This document shows, one piece after another, positions 16,251-24,562 of a stretch of DNA of 64,000 nt (the stretch's first letter is position 1; each line of letters begins with the position of its first letter). Under the pieces are notes generated by a model. That model made no database searches. It was not told the origin of the DNA and worked only from the letters and a program-made list of their open reading frames with translations. Source of the DNA: Polaromonas sp. (GTDB lineage Bacteria > Pseudomonadota > Gammaproteobacteria > Burkholderiales > Burkholderiaceae_C); contig JAAFJR010000010.1 of assembly GCA_013298945.1 (NCBI GenBank), positions 1 through 64,000 of the forward strand. The letters are read 5' to 3'. The translations under genes were made by a program, and so were the position numbers.

Positions 16251-18070
16251 GCCGAAATAATCCAAACTTATTGCAAGACCCACGCATACGTGCTGTAGTA
16301 AAAGAAAATTTATATAAGGGCATGTTAGTACGGGCAATTACTGTGCCCTTGCTGACGATATTATTTTGGTATCAAACCGTCGTTTGGCCAAAGCCCGCCC
16401 TGTTAATTATTTCCCTACTTGCATGGGGTTTAAACTCAGTTTTATATTTTGCCTTGCATGTTTACCATCGGAGACAACCTTTTGATAAGCGGCAGCTGCC
16501 TGCAGAATCGCAACGCTACATCCAGCTTCTGGTTTGGAATTGTTGGCTTGATAGTTTGTTCTTAGGTTTTGTAGCATTATTTCTAATTGAAGCAAAACCG
16601 GATTGGGAGATCATGGTCGTGGTTGGCACGACCATGTATATGTTCAGTGCCTTTATAAAAAACATGGCGCACCCCACAGCAGCACGACTTTTGCCCGCTT
16701 TAGTCTACCTGCCAATGACTATCAGTTTTTTGCTAAAGACGGATAGCGCACATCTCATTATTGCGATGTATTTTATGATTTCCACTTTAAGTATGGCTAT
16801 ATATGGCGTCAACGCTTCTAGTGCTATTTTGTTACCCATCAAACAACGCTTTGAGTTAGAAGAATTAACCGTCAAACTGAATAATGAACGCGAGCGTGCC
16901 GATGCAGCAAATGCGGCAAAATCCAATTTTTTCACAGCTGCTAGTCACGATGCTCGGCAACCGCTTCAAGTAATAAGTTTGCTATTTCAAAGCTTGCAAA
17001 AATCTAGCAAAATTAGCTCGCAAGATAAAACCATCATTGACAAAATTGATGTCAATCTCAAGACAATACGCAATTTGTTTGATCGCGTTCTAGATATTTC
17101 ACGCATAGATTCTGGCAATATTGAGCCTCACATGCAAGCCGTTCAACTTCAAACCATGTTTGACAAGTTTGATGCTCAATTTGGCGAGCTGGCTGCCTCA
17201 AAAGGCCTTTGGTTGCGCTTTGTGCCCACAACGGCTTGGGTTGAGCAAGACCCAGAACTGTTGGATCGTATTTTGTCAAACTTGATTCACAACGCCATCA
17301 AATACACACAAACCGGCGGCGTTTGGGTAGCTTGGCGAGCTGCACGTGGCCGCATTGAGGTGCGCGACACGGGCTTGGGGATCAGTGCCAAACATCAATT
17401 AACAATCTTTGACGAATTTGCGCAAATCAACAATCCTGCTCGAAATAACGAGGCTGGCTTGGGCTTGGGTTTATCTATTGTGAAACGCTTGGCAGACCTA
17501 ACACAAACACAAATAGGTTTGCTCTCAAAATTAAACCATGGCAGTACATTTTGGCTACGCTTGAACAAGATACAGAAAACAAGACCAGAAACAGCGAATA
17601 CGACTAATGACTTTATACAAAAAAAATATATTGCGAAGAATGCACCGCTTTCAAACTTACATTTACTCTACGTAGAAGACGAACCTCAAATTCGCGAGTT
17701 ATTTTCTAGTCTGCTCGAAGCGGCAGGTGCAGTAGTTTACGTCTGTGCAGATGTAGATGATGCAAAACGCTATATTGATAATCAACACTTGATTGATCTC
17801 GTATTAACCGATTACCGGTTAGGCGAAAGTGGTACAGGCGTGGATATTGTGCAATATGCAAGAAATCAGTATCGAATAAATAAAGATAAAGTTAACGTTA
17901 ACGATAACGATAACGATAACGATACATTACCTGCCATTATTTTGACAGGAGATACAGCCGTTAAAGATTTGCAATCTATTCAACAACTTCCCCACTGCAC
18001 ACTGCTGCACAAGCCGCTTGATTTTGACCGGCTGGTGGCAGAGCTACAAGCTGCGGCACAGTTTAGTTAA
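16247..18070 (+). CDS. Membrane hybrid histidine kinase with C-terminal receiver
   Basis: About 607 residues from the ATG that overlaps the upstream TGA. Five to six membrane segments fill the first 200 residues with no large periplasmic domain. A coiled stretch (LNNERERADAANAAKSNFF) leads to HisKA with His in SHDARQPLQ (about residue 232), then HATPase N-box NLIHNAIKYT (about 345) and the G boxes RDTGLGIS and GLGLGLSIVKRL. A receiver follows at about 470-605, with Asp in LTDYRLGESGTG near 521. The receiver contains an NDNDNDND run coded by an AACGAT hexamer array. It likely feeds the upstream LuxR-type regulator and tunes itself through the extra receiver. Confidence 0.93.
   Translation: MSRNNPNLLQDPRIRAVVKENLYKGMLVRAITVPLLTILFWYQTVVWPKPALLIISLLAWGLNSVLYFALHVYHRRQPFDKRQLPAESQRYIQLLVWNCWLDSLFLGFVALFLIEAKPDWEIMVVVGTTMYMFSAFIKNMAHPTAARLLPALVYLPMTISFLLKTDSAHLIIAMYFMISTLSMAIYGVNASSAILLPIKQRFELEELTVKLNNERERADAANAAKSNFFTAASHDARQPLQVISLLFQSLQKSSKISSQDKTIIDKIDVNLKTIRNLFDRVLDISRIDSGNIEPHMQAVQLQTMFDKFDAQFGELAASKGLWLRFVPTTAWVEQDPELLDRILSNLIHNAIKYTQTGGVWVAWRAARGRIEVRDTGLGISAKHQLTIFDEFAQINNPARNNEAGLGLGLSIVKRLADLTQTQIGLLSKLNHGSTFWLRLNKIQKTRPETANTTNDFIQKKYIAKNAPLSNLHLLYVEDEPQIRELFSSLLEAAGAVVYVCADVDDAKRYIDNQHLIDLVLTDYRLGESGTGVDIVQYARNQYRINKDKVNVNDNDNDNDTLPAIILTGDTAVKDLQSIQQLPHCTLLHKPLDFDRLVAELQAAAQFS
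17900..17923 (+). repeat. Hexamer microsatellite in the hybrid kinase receiver domain
   Basis: Four exact AACGAT units, preceded by related GTTAAC words, code alternating Asn-Asp. Slippage would add or remove two codons at a time. Confidence 0.88.
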
Positions 18071-18090
18071 TAAATCGCCTGAATATATTT

Positions 18091-18136
18091 AGCTATTATT
18101 TTTATAGCTATAAAATCAATAAATACGCCGGCTATA
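18091..18136 (+). repeat. Palindromic repeat copy (intergenic, forward)
   Basis: AGCTATTATTTTTATAGCTA, then TAAAATCAATAAATACGCCG and GCTATA. Lies between convergent genes; could serve as a bidirectional terminator or mRNA end structure. Confidence 0.8.
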
Positions 18137-18185
18137 GAAATATTTATTGCATATTTATCGCATATTTTATATATTTTTAATGCAT

Positions 18186-18986
18186 TTATGGCTTGAATGC
18201 CTGAACCGTATCCCAAGCCACCTGTTGTAAATGCTTAGCCGTTTCAGCTGGCAAACCTGCCGTATAAGTATTTCCAACAGGGTTTTGTTTGAACAGCGAC
18301 GCCAGCACAACGTTAGCTGCCAAGTAAGTGCCCGCCAAACTTGGGTGGCGTTTGTCCGCCACGTACAAATTCAAATCTGGCTTGATTTTGATGGAGTTTG
18401 CAAACGCTAGACCTGCAGGAATCACTTGCGCATTGTTTGCCTTGCCAGCTTTGACATATTCAGTTAGCAATTGCTGGGTCATTTCTGGCGCATCTTGGTA
18501 AGCCCAAGATGCAAAGAGTGCAGGTTCAGCACCATAACTTCTCACGGTATCGCTGTGCTTTTTAGAGTAGTCATAAAACACGGATTGCAATTGCGGATGA
18601 ATCGGGCACTGGCTGCAATCCATCATCAAGACCACATCAAAAGGACGGTCTAAGGTGTTGAACTTAACCACGTTTCCAGGCAAAAACGAATAACTACCCA
18701 CGCCGCCCGGCTTGAAATGTGCTGAAACATCGTGCCAATTGATGCCTGAGCCGCTGATGGTGGCCGAAGTTTGCCGAACGCCAGTAACTTTAGCGGCAGA
18801 GAGCAAATTACCAACATGCCCATGCATGGAGTTGTTGTAATAAAAGAAGCTGTTTCCAACCCACAAAACTGATTTTGGTGGGCCATCCGCAATGGAATAA
18901 CCCGTTTTTTGGGCTGTGGTGCTGCACCCTGTAAGGGCCGCTACAGCAACCAAGGTGCTTAAAAATTTCAAGGCTATCAGCTTCAT
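18186..18986 (-). CDS. SGNH-hydrolase-like lipoprotein
   Basis: 266 residues. Signal peptide ends at lipobox LTGC (Cys about 21). The fold landmarks are VLWVGNSFFYYNNSMHGH (block I with the GNS serine), DVVLMMDCSQCP in mid-sequence, and DKRHPSLAGTYLAANV near residue 215, giving the Asp-x-x-His pair of SGNH/GDSL esterases. It should hydrolyse an ester, perhaps deacylating a carbohydrate or lipid in the envelope; substrate not known. It lies 35 bp after the mobA stop on the same strand and may be read with it, though no functional link is obvious. Confidence 0.7.
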   Translation of the reverse strand: MKLIALKFLSTLVAVAALTGCSTTAQKTGYSIADGPPKSVLWVGNSFFYYNNSMHGHVGNLLSAAKVTGVRQTSATISGSGINWHDVSAHFKPGGVGSYSFLPGNVVKFNTLDRPFDVVLMMDCSQCPIHPQLQSVFYDYSKKHSDTVRSYGAEPALFASWAYQDAPEMTQQLLTEYVKAGKANNAQVIPAGLAFANSIKIKPDLNLYVADKRHPSLAGTYLAANVVLASLFKQNPVGNTYTAGLPAETAKHLQQVAWDTVQAFKP

Positions 18987-19021
18987 GGAATGCTCCGCTT
19001 TGTGTTGAAAGTAATGACAGT

Positions 19022-20920
19022 TTAAAGCATGAAACCATCGAAAAATGCAGCCAGCTCATCCATGTCGTCAAGCGGCAAAATATGAGCAATGTACTGATCG
19101 GGTCGAACGACGACCAAACAACCGTTTTCGCGTTCGATTGCACGCATGTTGTAGATGTTTTGATTTTCATCATCTAGTGCGCAGAAAGCTTTTTCATAGT
19201 CGCGCAGACCGTAGCGGCCTTTGTGCGGAAACAAAAGTTCGGGCATATCGGTGATAGCTAGCTGATGGTGGCTTTGCTGAAACACAGCACGTACATCAAA
19301 TACGGCATCTACGTCCGCACCTGTTGGTGTGTAGCGTTTGAGGGGTGATGTCGGCGACTGCAACAAATAGCTGCAAAGTTTGCCAACAGGCGATGTTGGG
19401 TCAGCTTTGTCGGATTGCCCCGCAAATGCCATCAAACGCCAGCGACCATCGGCAGCCAAAGTTTCGCCCAACTGCATTTTTTTACCATCTCCTACGCGAA
19501 TCACAGGTGCGGAATGGAAGCGTGTGCCTATCATCAAACCTTCAGCTATTTTTTGATGTGTAGCTTGTCCGGTCAGCAGCGCAGGTTTATAGCATGTCGC
19601 CGTACCAGCCGTGTAGCGACCATGCTGCACAAAGTGACGCTGCACAGAAGTCGGATCATTTACTGCACCACCGCTAAGCATGGCTGCCCATTCGCGGTCA
19701 AAGTCGATGAGGTCTTTGGCTACAGCTTGCCGCTCTGCCGAGTAGGTGCGCAGCAAGCTGGCTGGGCTACGCCCTTGCAAAACCGCTGCCAGCTTCCAAC
19801 CGAGGTTAAACGCGTCTTGCATTGAGACATTCATTCCCTGCCCAGCTTTTGGACTGTGGGTATGGCAGGCGTCGCCTGCGATGAAAATGTGCGGCAAACG
19901 CTTTGCGACTTCATCTGGTTGCAGGTCGTCAAATCTGTCCGTCAAGCGTTGGCCGATTTCGTACACCGACCACCAAGCGACTTCTTTGACGTCCAAGGTG
20001 TAGGGATGAATAATACGCTTGGCGGCTGCAATCAACTGCTCGATCGTGATGTTGCGACCAGCAACGCGCTCGTTTGGGTTCAGCTTATCCAACTCTACAT
20101 ATAAGCGAACCAAGTAGCCACCCTCTCGCGGAATGATCAAAATGCTGCCCTCTTCCGCAGATTGAATCAACGATTTGAACCGAATGTCTGGAAAATCGCT
20201 GTTAACCAAAACATCCATCACGCCCCACGCATGGTTGGCAGAATCACCCTTCAAAGACGCACCAATATCTTGACGCACACCACTGCGAGCCCCGTCACAA
20301 CCCACCACGTAGCGGGCGCGAATCACCTCAATCTTGCCTTCGTTACCTGCATCCTGCCGCTCAAACTGAGCTGTAACAGGAAAGTCGGTTGCATCTTCAA
20401 CAGCACGCTCCAGCCCAGCGAATTTACGGTTGTAATGCGGAACCAGTCGCGAAGGTGATTTTTCCATAATGTCTAAATAAAAATCATGAACACGCGCTTG
20501 GTTCAAAATCACGTGCGGCATGTGCGACAAGCCGTCTTCCACGTCCTGCACGCGCCCACTGCGGGCAATCTTGCTGCGATCTGCTTCGCTAGGTTTCCAA
20601 AAAGTCGTTTCATTTACCCAATACGCTTCTTTCAAAACACGGTCAGCAAAACCAAAAGCTTCGAACATTTCCATGGTTCTGCAGGCAACGCCGTCAGCTT
20701 GCCCCAACTGCAGCGGGCCAGATTTCTGTTCCACAATCACTGTGCGGATGTCTGGGAAGGCAGCCAATTGGGCCGCTAGTGTCAGCCCAGCTGGGCCGCA
20801 GCCTACGATAAGCACATCGGCCTCGGTGGGCAAATTAGTTTTTGTCTCTGCGGAGACTGTTGAAGCCGCATCGAAAAAGCTTGGGTCTCCGGTACGAAAT
20901 CCGTTCTGATGAAACTGCAT
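19022..20920 (-). CDS. mobA: FAD-dependent aromatic hydroxylase, 3-hydroxybenzoate 4-monooxygenase type
   Basis: 632 residues from the ATG at 20920 (GGAG 6 nt upstream; the frame opens 12 bases earlier). It begins MQFHQNGFRTGDPSF, as I recall for Comamonas MobA. FAD-binding motifs are VLIVGCGPAGLTLAAQLA (about residue 36), the DG motif YVVGCDGARSGVR (about 210) and FIAGDACHTHSPKAGQGMN (about 345). A C-terminal thioredoxin-like domain is typical of phenol hydroxylase-type enzymes of this length. The reaction would be NADPH- and O2-dependent conversion of 3-hydroxybenzoate to protocatechuate. Phenol-like substrates remain possible. A LysR gene is divergent; no ring-cleavage genes are in the window. 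Confidence 0.82.
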   Translation of the reverse strand: MQFHQNGFRTGDPSFFDAASTVSAETKTNLPTEADVLIVGCGPAGLTLAAQLAAFPDIRTVIVEQKSGPLQLGQADGVACRTMEMFEAFGFADRVLKEAYWVNETTFWKPSEADRSKIARSGRVQDVEDGLSHMPHVILNQARVHDFYLDIMEKSPSRLVPHYNRKFAGLERAVEDATDFPVTAQFERQDAGNEGKIEVIRARYVVGCDGARSGVRQDIGASLKGDSANHAWGVMDVLVNSDFPDIRFKSLIQSAEEGSILIIPREGGYLVRLYVELDKLNPNERVAGRNITIEQLIAAAKRIIHPYTLDVKEVAWWSVYEIGQRLTDRFDDLQPDEVAKRLPHIFIAGDACHTHSPKAGQGMNVSMQDAFNLGWKLAAVLQGRSPASLLRTYSAERQAVAKDLIDFDREWAAMLSGGAVNDPTSVQRHFVQHGRYTAGTATCYKPALLTGQATHQKIAEGLMIGTRFHSAPVIRVGDGKKMQLGETLAADGRWRLMAFAGQSDKADPTSPVGKLCSYLLQSPTSPLKRYTPTGADVDAVFDVRAVFQQSHHQLAITDMPELLFPHKGRYGLRDYEKAFCALDDENQNIYNMRAIERENGCLVVVRPDQYIAHILPLDDMDELAAFFDGFML

Positions 20921-21034
20921 ATTTATCTCCACTGATAAGAATTGATATGACTGTCGCAGAGTTGTACTATTTCGTCAAAACCATTTTTTGAATTCCATGT
21001 ATACGTTTTTTATATACAAGTGTACACTTCAAGC
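20921..21034. promoter_or_regulatory. Divergent promoter/operator region mobA-lysR
   Basis: 114 bp between the two starts. It contains GTATACGTTTTTTATATAC at about 21000-21018, an imperfect inverted repeat, and the palindrome GTGTACAC at 21020-21027. These are suitable LysR-type contact sites, but which is the activator site is not shown. Confidence 0.5.
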
Positions 21035-21946
21035 ATGGCAAAACTTGATTTAGACTGGCTCAGCGTTTTCGTTGAAATCTACAAGACCCAAAGTGTTTCA
21101 CGGGCTGCACAAGCCTTGGGCATGGAGCAAGCCAGCGCCAGCATTGCACTCAACAAGCTGCGCCGTCATTTTGACGACCCTCTTTTTTGTCGCACCTCGG
21201 CCGGCATGTCACCCACGCCACGAGCCCAAACGATCTACCCCGATTTATTAGAGGCGCTGCTGCGTCTAGAGAAGTCGCGCGGAACCACCGGCGCGTTTTT
21301 ACCCCAAGAGTCCAAACGCGAGTTTCGGCTTTGCATGACCGACATCAGCGAAATTGTCTTGCTGCCTCGGCTCATCAACCACTTGCAAACCATAGCGCCT
21401 GGCCTTGTCATCGCAGGAGAGAAGATTTCGCCGGACAGCCGCCGCCAGTTAGAGTCTGGCGATGTCGATCTGGCAGTAGGTTTTACGCCAGATTTGGAGG
21501 CAGGGTTTTACCAGCAGGCGCTGTTTGCCCAAGACTTTGTTTGCCTCGCAGCCGGAAACCACCCGCGCATTGGCAGCAAGCTCACACTCAAGGCGTTCAC
21601 AAATGAGGGACATATACAAGTCATATCGTCTGGCACAGGGCATTCGATTGTGGATAAAGTAATAACCAAAAACAAAATAGACCGCCGCATCGTGCTGCGC
21701 GTGCCCAGCTACTTAGGCGTAGCTCGCATCGTGGCGCAAACTGAGTTTTTGGTCATCGTGCCACGCCAACTTGGCAGTGCACTGGCTCGACAAGAAAACG
21801 TCAAAGTGCTAGAGCCGCCCATGCTGCTGCCCAGCTACAAGGTCAAACAGCATTGGCATGAACGCTACAACCAGGACGCGGGTAACGTCTGGTTGCGCAA
21901 GACTATGGCTAGTTTATTTTCTGGTGATTTTTCAACAGTTATTTGA
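21035..21946 (+). CDS. LysR-family regulator divergent from mobA
   Basis: About 303 residues. The N-terminal winged helix is LDWLSVFVEIYKTQSVSRAA with LGMEQASASIALNKLRR and DPLFCRTSAGMSPTPRA, a classic LTTR signature. The effector domain follows from about residue 90 (FRLCMTDISEIVLLPRLI), of the NahR/NodD-like subgroup. I prefer the ATG at 21035; a GTG at 21020 is in frame but falls in the operator palindrome. Likely activates mobA in response to an aromatic compound. Known MobR of Comamonas is a MarR-type protein as far as I recall, so the regulator type differs here. Confidence 0.9.
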   Translation: MAKLDLDWLSVFVEIYKTQSVSRAAQALGMEQASASIALNKLRRHFDDPLFCRTSAGMSPTPRAQTIYPDLLEALLRLEKSRGTTGAFLPQESKREFRLCMTDISEIVLLPRLINHLQTIAPGLVIAGEKISPDSRRQLESGDVDLAVGFTPDLEAGFYQQALFAQDFVCLAAGNHPRIGSKLTLKAFTNEGHIQVISSGTGHSIVDKVITKNKIDRRIVLRVPSYLGVARIVAQTEFLVIVPRQLGSALARQENVKVLEPPMLLPSYKVKQHWHERYNQDAGNVWLRKTMASLFSGDFSTVI

Positions 21947-21947
21947 C

Positions 21948-21995
21948 CTGTAGCCGGCGTATTTATTGCCTAAAAAGCTATAAAATAAATAGCAA
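21948..21995 (-). repeat. Palindromic repeat copy (intergenic, reverse)
   Basis: On the minus strand: TTGCTATTTATTTTATAGCT, then TTTTAGGCAATAAATACG and CCGGCTACAG. Lies between the convergent lysR and lpdA genes. Confidence 0.88.
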
Positions 21996-22057
21996 ATTTA
22001 GCATGCGTAAAGGCAAATTTCTAACGATGTATCGTGGTTTTAATAGCTTTTACATTT

Positions 22058-23923
22058 TTATTTCTTGCTAGGCGGCAAATCCGTACAACTGCCATGCGCC
22101 ACTTCTGCAGCCATACCGATTGATTCACCCAGCGTCGGATGTGGATGAATCGTTTTGCCGATATCAACGGCATCTGCACCCATTTCAATCGCCAAAGCGA
22201 TTTCACCAATCATGTCGCCCGCATGGGTGCCGACCATGCCGCCGCCCAAGATTTTGCCGTGGCCATGCGCTTCGGGAGAATCGTCAAACAGTAGTTTGGT
22301 GAAGCCTTCGTCGCGGCCATTGGCAATGGCGCGGCCTGATGCTGTCCACGGGAAAAGGCCTTTTTTAACCTTGATACCTTTGGCTTTGGCTTCGTCTTCG
22401 GTCAAGCCCACCCAGGCCACCTCAGGGTCGGTGTAGGCAACGCTAGGAATCACGCGGGCATTGAACGCAGCGGCTGCCAGCTCTTTGTTGCCTTGCAATT
22501 CACCCGCTATCACTTCAGCAGCCACATGCGCTTCGTGAACGGCTTTGTGCGCAAGCATGGGTTGGCCGACGATGTCGCCAATCGCAAAAATGTTGGACAC
22601 GTTGGTACGCATTTGGATGTTGACGGGGATGAAGCCACGGTCTGTTACTTCAACGCCAGCTTTGTCTGCAGCCAATTTTTTGCCGTTTGGTGTACGACCT
22701 ACGGCTTGCAAGACCAAATCGTAAGTTTGTGGCGCAGGGGCTGTGCCGCCCTCTTCTGCTGCGGCGAACGTCACTTCTATACCAGCCGGCGTGGCCTTAG
22801 CGCCAACAGTTTTAGTTTTGAGCATGATGTTGTCAAAGCGTGGCGCGTTCATTTTTTGCCAGATTTTGACCAAATCGCGGTCAGCGCCTTGCATCAAGCC
22901 GTCCATCATTTCGACCACATCCAAGCGTGCGCCCAGTGTGGAATACACGGTCCCCATCTCCAAACCGATGATGCCACCGCCCAAAATCAGCATGCGTTTC
23001 GGCACTTCTTTGAGTGCCAACGCGCCCGTAGAGTCCACCACGCGCGGGTCTTCGGGCATGAAAGGCAAGCGAACAGCTTGGCTACCTGCGGCGATGATGG
23101 CGTTTTTGAATGCGATAACCTTCTTTGCGCCGGTTTTTTCTTGCGCTGTGCCTGAAGTCTCCTCGACTTCAATGTGGTTTGCGCTGACAAACGAGCCGTA
23201 GCCGCGCACAATCGTGACTTTGCGCATTTTGGCCATGGCAGCCAAGCCGCCGGTGAGTTTGCCAATCACTTTGTCTTTGTGGCCACGCAGTTTGTCGATA
23301 TTCACGGCTGGCTTGCCGAAATCAACACCCAAATCACCCAAATGTGCGACTTCGTCCATCACCGCTGCGACATGCAGCAATGCTTTGGAAGGAATGCAAC
23401 CTACATTCAAACACACGCCGCCTATGGTGGCATAGCGCTCTACCAACACGACTTTTAAACCTAAATCTGCGGCGCGGAACGCGGCAGAATAGCCGCCAGG
23501 GCCACCGCCCAGAACCATTAAATCGCATTCCAAATCTACCGCACCAGTATAGTTTGATGCTATGCTAATTATAGCTGCCGAGGTAATATTTACGACGGCT
23601 GTAGCTGATTTTGATGTTTCTGCAGGCGGTGTAGGTGTTGTCGCAGCCGCTGTGGCAGGTGCAGCAGCAACTGTCGCCGCGCCACCCGCAACTTCCATCG
23701 TCATGATGACAGAACCCTCTTTGACTTTGTCACCTAGTTTGATGCTCAAACCCGTGATCACGCCCGCGTGGCTGGAAGGGATTTCCATGGACGCCTTGTC
23801 GGACTCAACGGTGATCAGGCTTTGCTCGGCCTTGACCGTGTCACCCACTTTGACAAGCAATTCAATGACGGTTACTTCTGCAAAATCGCCAATATCAGGA
23901 ACTTTGATGTCTATATTTGCCAT
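22058..23923 (-). CDS. lpdA: Dihydrolipoyl dehydrogenase (E3) with N-terminal lipoyl domain
   Basis: 621 residues from ATG 23923 ([10 protein letters not shown]); the frame opens at 23968, but this ATG starts the lipoyl domain exactly. Lipoyl domain at residues 1-75 with Lys43 in [11 protein letters not shown] linker of about 50 residues follows, part of it coded by a palindromic repeat. Then the FAD/NAD disulfide reductase: [18 protein letters not shown], redox CLNVGC (about 173-178), and the active His/Glu in IHPHPTLGE near the C-terminus. It reoxidises dihydrolipoamide in the pyruvate dehydrogenase complex. Last gene of aceE-aceF-proteasome homologue-lpdA. E3 with its own lipoyl domain is known in Neisseria and Burkholderiales. 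Confidence 0.96.
   Translation of the reverse strand: MANIDIKVPDIGDFAEVTVIELLVKVGDTVKAEQSLITVESDKASMEIPSSHAGVITGLSIKLGDKVKEGSVIMTMEVAGGAATVAAAPATAAATTPTPPAETSKSATAVVNITSAAIISIASNYTGAVDLECDLMVLGGGPGGYSAAFRAADLGLKVVLVERYATIGGVCLNVGCIPSKALLHVAAVMDEVAHLGDLGVDFGKPAVNIDKLRGHKDKVIGKLTGGLAAMAKMRKVTIVRGYGSFVSANHIEVEETSGTAQEKTGAKKVIAFKNAIIAAGSQAVRLPFMPEDPRVVDSTGALALKEVPKRMLILGGGIIGLEMGTVYSTLGARLDVVEMMDGLMQGADRDLVKIWQKMNAPRFDNIMLKTKTVGAKATPAGIEVTFAAAEEGGTAPAPQTYDLVLQAVGRTPNGKKLAADKAGVEVTDRGFIPVNIQMRTNVSNIFAIGDIVGQPMLAHKAVHEAHVAAEVIAGELQGNKELAAAAFNARVIPSVAYTDPEVAWVGLTEDEAKAKGIKVKKGLFPWTASGRAIANGRDEGFTKLLFDDSPEAHGHGKILGGGMVGTHAGDMIGEIALAIEMGADAVDIGKTIHPHPTLGESIGMAAEVAHGSCTDLPPSKK
23558..23607 (+). repeat. 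Palindromic repeat copy inside lpdA (linker)
   Basis: TGCTATGCTAATTATAGCTG, then CCGAGGTAATATTTACGACG and GCTGTAGC. It lies antisense to lpdA and codes the stretch [16 protein letters not shown] between the lipoyl and FAD domains. The TAA stop expected in this frame from the consensus is TCG (Ser). Confidence 0.8.
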
Positions 23924-23970
23924 GATGTGTATCTCTTTAGAATTTTTTGAGTTTCGTAAATATGTCAAAT

Positions 23971-24552
23971 TTATTTCATTTTGATGGTGAAAATATCCAT
24001 CGTTCCACCTGAGTTTTTGTCAAACTCGCACCCTGCTTTGATGGCAGTTTCTGCCACTTCACGTGCAGTTTTGGCTTTTATGTAGACCGCATGCATAGCG
24101 CCAAGCGCAAACCCACGACCAGAGCCGATGCCCCAAAACTCTTTGAATTCAAATACTTCGCGGTAGCTGTACAGGCCATAAATACCTGTTTGGTTGGCAA
24201 TCAACACACTGAACTGGCTGGACTCGTAAGGGTCGTTGTCCTCTTCCTTGGTTTGCAAAAAGAAGTTGTCCTTCAAAAGCGGATGCAGCTTCAAAAAAGT
24301 GTCAAAAACCTCGTCTTTGCTACCAAACAAACGCTCTGCTTTGGGCAAACTGTTGATGGCTTTGCGCAGCGCTGGAAAGTGCGCCACCGTACCGGCCATA
24401 CCTACATAGGTGGGGCCTGTAGCGGTGTCGAACTTGAAAATTTTGGTGTTGTCTTCAAACCGATGGCTCAAGCGGGTGTCACCAAACGTCACCAAGGTAT
24501 CTGCAGCAATCGCTATTTGCGTGCCTTTTTTAACGACAACAACCGTGGTCAT
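23971..24552 (-). CDS. Proteasome-fold Ntn hydrolase (HslV-like; betaproteobacterial proteasome homologue)
   Basis: 193 residues from ATG 24552, ten bases after the aceF stop. [20 protein letters not shown] followed by VTFGDTR matches the start of HslV (Met then TT, the threonine being the N-terminal nucleophile after Met removal), and [15 protein letters not shown] matches the HslV GSGG region. It lacks the usual hslU partner next door. I take it as the group called BPH (betaproteobacterial proteasome homologue), a self-compartmentalising peptidase whose ATPase partner and substrates are not known to me. Its place inside the pdh operon suggests a role tied to that complex. Ntn fold is well supported; the subgroup name is from memory. 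Confidence 0.8.
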   Translation of the reverse strand: MTTVVVVKKGTQIAIAADTLVTFGDTRLSHRFEDNTKIFKFDTATGPTYVGMAGTVAHFPALRKAINSLPKAERLFGSKDEVFDTFLKLHPLLKDNFFLQTKEEDNDPYESSQFSVLIANQTGIYGLYSYREVFEFKEFWGIGSGRGFALGAMHAVYIKAKTAREVAETAIKAGCEFDKNSGGTMDIFTIKMK

Positions 24553-24562
24553 GCTATAACCT

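Noticed and set aside
22493-23155. 220-residue frame antisense to lpdA
   Set aside because: Cys- and His-rich shadow of the lpdA codons; no ribosome binding site or recognised domain, and lpdA is certain.
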